A stretch of 64,000 nucleotides of DNA from Chlorobium sp. (lineage in GTDB: Bacteria > Bacteroidota > Chlorobiia > Chlorobiales > Chlorobiaceae). Positions 61,093-64,000 of this stretch are shown piece by piece (the first letter of the stretch is position 1; each line of letters opens with the position of its first letter). Both the position numbers and the translations under genes were made by a program. The notes beneath the pieces were generated by a model, which worked only from the letters and a program-made list of their open reading frames with translations, was not told the DNA's origin and did not search any database. The DNA lies in contig SZXW01000014.1 in NCBI GenBank assembly GCA_005862285.1, forward strand, positions 186,001 to 250,000. The letters run 5' to 3'.

Positions 61093-62310
61093 ATGGCAGA
61101 TGTCAGTCGTCCGTGGTTCAAGGAACCATGGAAATTCAAAGAGTCCATCGTTGTATCGGCAGCAACCGTTCTTGCCGGTTTTATCATTCAGTTTGCAGCT
61201 GGCGGACACGGCATACCGCAGCCGCACCTGCCGGTCAACGCCATTGCACTCGCGGTGTTTGCCGCAGCCGTTATCGGTACGGGAATCGCATTGAAAAGCA
61301 ATCCGCTCGTAAAATGGCTCGGGAGCATCCCGCTCGGTCTCTGCCTGATCCTCGCGGTTGCCATACTTTCACTCATCGGCGGCGTTGTCCCTCAGGATAC
61401 AGCACCGGCCGGATCACTCGCAGCAGGCTTCGGCTTCAACCGTATTTTTTCAAGCTGGCCTTTTGCCCTGACCGTGCTTTTCTTCCTCCTGAACCTCGGG
61501 CTCGGGCTCTCATGGAAACTCGTTCCTTTCAAAATGCAGAACCTGCAGTTCATCCTCTTCCATGCAGGGTTCTGGATCGCTCTTGGCTGCGGCATATTCG
61601 GCAGCACCGACCTTCAGCGCCTCGTCGTTCCGATCGACGAAGGCAAGGCAAGCAATGTCGGTTTGACGATGGAGAGCGAAGAGCCGCATCAGCTGCCGTT
61701 TTCAATTTTTCTGCATGATTTCTCTCTCGAGGAGTATACTCCAAACGTCCTGCTCTTCGATCCGGCCACCGAGGAACAGACCAATTTCGAAGCACGTAAA
61801 GGTGCAACGGCAACATGGAAAGGAAACAATGCCGAACTGGTCGACTTCCTTCCATCCGCCCTGCCGACCGAGGACGGAAGCCTGAAGCCGGCAGACCCTT
61901 CCGCCGGAGTGCCATTCGCGAAAGTCAGGATCACTTCTGACGGGCACTCCGAAGAGTCGTGGGTCGGCATCACCAACCCTGCAAGAAAGCCTGAACCTGT
62001 CAAGATCGGCAGACTTTTCGTGCTGCTCTGGCCGGGAAATCCGAAATCTTTCCGCTCGGCCGTAACGGTGCAGGATGACAAAGGACATACCGTCATGGCG
62101 AACCTCGAGGTCAACAAACCGGTAGATTTCAATGGATGGAAACTTTACCAGATGGGATACGATGAAAAAGCCGGAAGGCAATCGAAGCTCAGCCTTATCG
62201 AGGTAATCCATGATCCCTGGCTTCCGGCGGTCTATACCGGCTTTTTCATGATCATGGCTGCAAATGTTCTGTTTTTCTGGAATGGCATCAAACGTTCAAA
62301 GGTCTCATAA
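61093..62310 (+). CDS. ccsB: cytochrome c biogenesis protein CcsB/ResB
   Basis: 405 residues from the ATG at 61093; the frame opens earlier at a TTG. Three N-terminal membrane helices with ILSLIGGVVPQDTAPAGSLAAGFGF between them, a large periplasmic domain and a last helix (YTGFFMIMAANVLFFW) are as in ResB/Ccs1. It works with CcsA to export heme and attach it to CxxCH of apocytochromes. The stop and the next ATG share one base (TAATG), so ccsB-ccsA is a tight pair. Its place beside the cytochrome block matches the large number of c-type hemes encoded in this window. Confidence 0.9.
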   Translation: MADVSRPWFKEPWKFKESIVVSAATVLAGFIIQFAAGGHGIPQPHLPVNAIALAVFAAAVIGTGIALKSNPLVKWLGSIPLGLCLILAVAILSLIGGVVPQDTAPAGSLAAGFGFNRIFSSWPFALTVLFFLLNLGLGLSWKLVPFKMQNLQFILFHAGFWIALGCGIFGSTDLQRLVVPIDEGKASNVGLTMESEEPHQLPFSIFLHDFSLEEYTPNVLLFDPATEEQTNFEARKGATATWKGNNAELVDFLPSALPTEDGSLKPADPSAGVPFAKVRITSDGHSEESWVGITNPARKPEPVKIGRLFVLLWPGNPKSFRSAVTVQDDKGHTVMANLEVNKPVDFNGWKLYQMGYDEKAGRQSKLSLIEVIHDPWLPAVYTGFFMIMAANVLFFWNGIKRSKVS

Positions 62311-63107
62311 TGGCAATAGATTTCAACACAGCGGCAATAGCCGCCATGGCCCTCTGGGCCGCAGGCGCAATACTTGGCATCTTCTCGGTTAAAAACGCCG
62401 GATTGAAGCTCCCCGGAATTATACTCTCTCTGGTCGGCTCGGCAATTATCGCAGGATATATCGCCTTGTACTGGAATTTCCTCGGGCGGCCGCCACTGAG
62501 AACGCTCGGTGAAACGAGGCTCTGGTATGCGGCGCTCATCCCGATTGTCGGTTTCATCGTGGAATTCCGGTGGAAAATCGGATGGCTCAAGTACTACTGC
62601 ATGTCGCTCGCATCGTTTTTCCTCATCATCAACTTGATACACCCGGAGGTGTTCGACAAAACGCTCATGCCAGCCCTGCAGAGCCCATGGTTCGTTCCGC
62701 ATGTCGTCGTTTACCTTGTCGGGTATGTCTTTCTTGCAGCCGCTTCAACCGCCGCCTCGCACAATGTCTATCTCGAATTGCGCTCGAAAAACAACGATGC
62801 CGGAGTAACGGTTGCGCATTACCTCTCCATGCTCGGTTTCGTTTTCCTCACCTTCGGGCTGATTTTCGGAGCGCTCTGGGCGAAAGAAGCCTGGGGACAT
62901 TACTGGACATGGGACCCGAAGGAAACATGGGCGTTCCTTTCATGGCTCGCCTACCTTGCGTACCTGCATGCAAACAGCTACAAGATCGACCGCAGTAAGC
63001 TGCAGTGGTACCTTGCGCTTTCATTCATCGTGCTGCTCGTCTGCTGGTTCGGTGTGAACTACCTGCCATCGTCGCAGAACAGCGTCCATACCTACACAAA
63101 GGGATAA
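62310..63107 (+). CDS. ccsA: cytochrome c biogenesis protein CcsA/ResC
   Basis: 265 residues, about seven transmembrane helices. The tryptophan-rich heme-handling motif WGHYWTWDPKETWAFLSWL lies near residues 195-213, with histidines in FVPHVVVYLVGYV and LAYLHANSYK that flank the heme. This is the WWD-domain heme exporter of system II. With CcsB it forms the heme lyase. Confidence 0.93.
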   Translation: MAIDFNTAAIAAMALWAAGAILGIFSVKNAGLKLPGIILSLVGSAIIAGYIALYWNFLGRPPLRTLGETRLWYAALIPIVGFIVEFRWKIGWLKYYCMSLASFFLIINLIHPEVFDKTLMPALQSPWFVPHVVVYLVGYVFLAAASTAASHNVYLELRSKNNDAGVTVAHYLSMLGFVFLTFGLIFGALWAKEAWGHYWTWDPKETWAFLSWLAYLAYLHANSYKIDRSKLQWYLALSFIVLLVCWFGVNYLPSSQNSVHTYTKG

Positions 63108-63119
63108 CACCTTTTTAAC

Positions 63120-63151
63120 CTGCACGGCTACCAACGGGGAAAGCCGTGCAG
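63120..63151 (+). terminator. hairpin after ccsA
   Basis: Perfect 10-bp inverted repeat CTGCACGGCT / AGCCGTGCAG, starting 12 bases after the ccsA stop. No T tract follows; probably a weak or factor-assisted terminator or mRNA-stability hairpin. Confidence 0.45.
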
Positions 63152-63420
63152 ATTCATACTATCAGGATTACCCAAAAATATTATCTCCTTGATTTTGAAA
63201 AAAAACTGATAACACTTACTCTTTATTAAGAACACTATTACTCTTTACTGAACAACGCCCTCATTTCCTTACCGGACAGGGCTGTTGCCGGTTTTTTTCG
63301 AGTTAAATCTGTCCAGGCTCTTGCCTTTGCAAGCTCTCAGTTCAAGAGACATATCAGTTCACGATGTTTCATACGAACAGAGTCAGATCATCAAAACCAA
63401 GCCGCTGGAGGCATTGCAAA
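63152..63420. promoter_or_regulatory. leader of MORN-repeat gene with attenuator-like hairpin
   Basis: No gene. A short direct repeat (AACACT..TTACTCTTTA) lies near 63208-63247. A hairpin ACCGG / CCGGT followed by seven T lies at 63271-63298, about 120 bases before the next gene; it may stop readthrough from ccsA or act as an attenuator. Confidence 0.4.
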
Positions 63421-64000
63421 TGAAACGATTCTTCAAACATGTTCTGACGGTAATGATGGTGCTCGTTACCTGTGCCGTTTATACCATTCCCGTTCTCGGT
63501 GAAGAACAATGGACCGTGACGAAAGAAGGGGTGAAAATATGGAACCAGACCCACGCATCAGACGCATCGGCAAGCTGGTCGGGCAGCACCGACAAGAACG
63601 GCTATGCTGAAGGTGACGGGCTGTTGCAATGGTTTGTCAAGGATAAACCCGAAGAAAAGTATGAAGGAACGATGCGCAAGGGCAGACAGAACGGTAAAGG
63701 AGTTTACACCTGGCCTAACGGCGACAAATTCGAAGGGAACTTTGACGATGGCAGATTCAAGGGAAAAGGAGTGTATACGTGGTCGAATGGTGAACGGTAC
63801 GAAGGCGACTTTGTCAAAAGCAAATTTCATGGCAAAGGGGTAAAAACCTGGGCGAGCGGTGCACGATATGAAGGAGACTTTGTCAACGGCAAGCGGACCG
63901 GCAAGGCAATTTATATCAACTCCAATGGAGACCGCTACGAAGGTGACTACATCGATGGCAAATTCCATGGAAAAGGAATATTGGCCCTGGCGAACGGTGA
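63421..64000 (+). CDS. exported MORN-repeat protein, 5' part
   Basis: Partial: 193 codons visible, the gene runs past the window. Signal peptide (MKRFFKHVLTVMMVLVTCAV, cleaved near VLGEE). From about residue 82 come at least five MORN repeats of 23 residues, such as YEGTMRKGRQNGKGVYTWPN, FEGNFDDGRFKGKGVYTW and YEGDFVNGKRTGKAIYIN. MORN repeats fold as beta hairpins and bind proteins or lipids. Function unknown; exported, so periplasmic or surface. Confidence 0.85.

Noticed and set aside
63421-64000. CRISPR-like array suggested by regular repeats
   Set aside because: The 69-base periodicity encodes in-frame MORN repeats and has no spacers.

Overview
The window looks like chromosome of a green sulfur bacterium (Chlorobiaceae/Chlorobiales). 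The best markers are a CsmB-type chlorosome envelope protein (19920-20144), a second small protein resembling the CsmC/CsmD family (18319-18702), a protein carrying the small C-terminal domain of protochlorophyllide/chlorin reductases (18848-19480), a fumarate reductase/succinate dehydrogenase with a heterodisulfide-reductase-like third subunit, and system II (Ccs) cytochrome c maturation. No species is assigned. No rRNA, tRNA, CRISPR array, insertion sequence or phage gene was recognised.

Layout. 1-3.7 kb: an amino-acid/amine operon on the minus strand (permease, class III aminotransferase, AhpD-like protein, start of a MetY-type sulfhydrylase). 4-10.9 kb: housekeeping genes (gmhA, ribH, hemE, sdhABC-type genes, a CBS protein). 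11-17.3 kb: an efflux operon headed by a CsoR-family repressor with a near-perfect operator, then TolC, an unusually short membrane-fusion protein, an RND pump, a small unknown and a metallo-beta-lactamase-fold hydrolase. 17.4-20.2 kb: a photosynthesis-linked patch. 20.3-24.9 kb: a probable cell-wall sugar salvage operon (AmgK-like kinase, MurU-like nucleotidyltransferase, DUF1343/NamZ-like muramidase, sodium/solute symporter). 25-32 kb: SDR, duplicated pentapeptide-repeat protein, two small unknowns, ArsA-type ATPase, TerC and Kup.

32.7-39.6 kb: two RlpA-like proteins, then a minus-strand operon TlpA-like thioredoxin / DUF4266 lipoprotein with a Gly-rich CGCN tail / DUF3570 barrel / ApbE / DsbD / methyltransferase. 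40-43.4 kb: TPR lipoprotein, CDF transporter, AI-2E permease, zinc-ribbon protein. 43.7-51.4 kb: a membrane b-type cytochrome pair with a ten-heme periplasmic cytochrome, then a magnesium-transport set (two small SD-led ORFs, MgtA-type ATPase, EIIA-like protein, Nramp-related transporter).

51.8-63.1 kb holds the most striking block: a cupredoxin, a lipoprotein monoheme cytochrome, an octaheme cytochrome on a long coiled coil, a split cytochrome b (b6 plus subunit IV), a 2[4Fe-4S] ferredoxin and a Rieske protein in one operon; next to it a Cyc2-like outer-membrane porin fused to one heme c, a 1.2-kb intergenic region rich in stem-loops, and ccsB-ccsA for cytochrome c assembly. Read together these genes suggest an electron path from the cell surface or periplasm to or from the quinone pool. 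The direction of electron flow and the donor or acceptor cannot be decided from sequence alone. The window ends inside a MORN-repeat protein.
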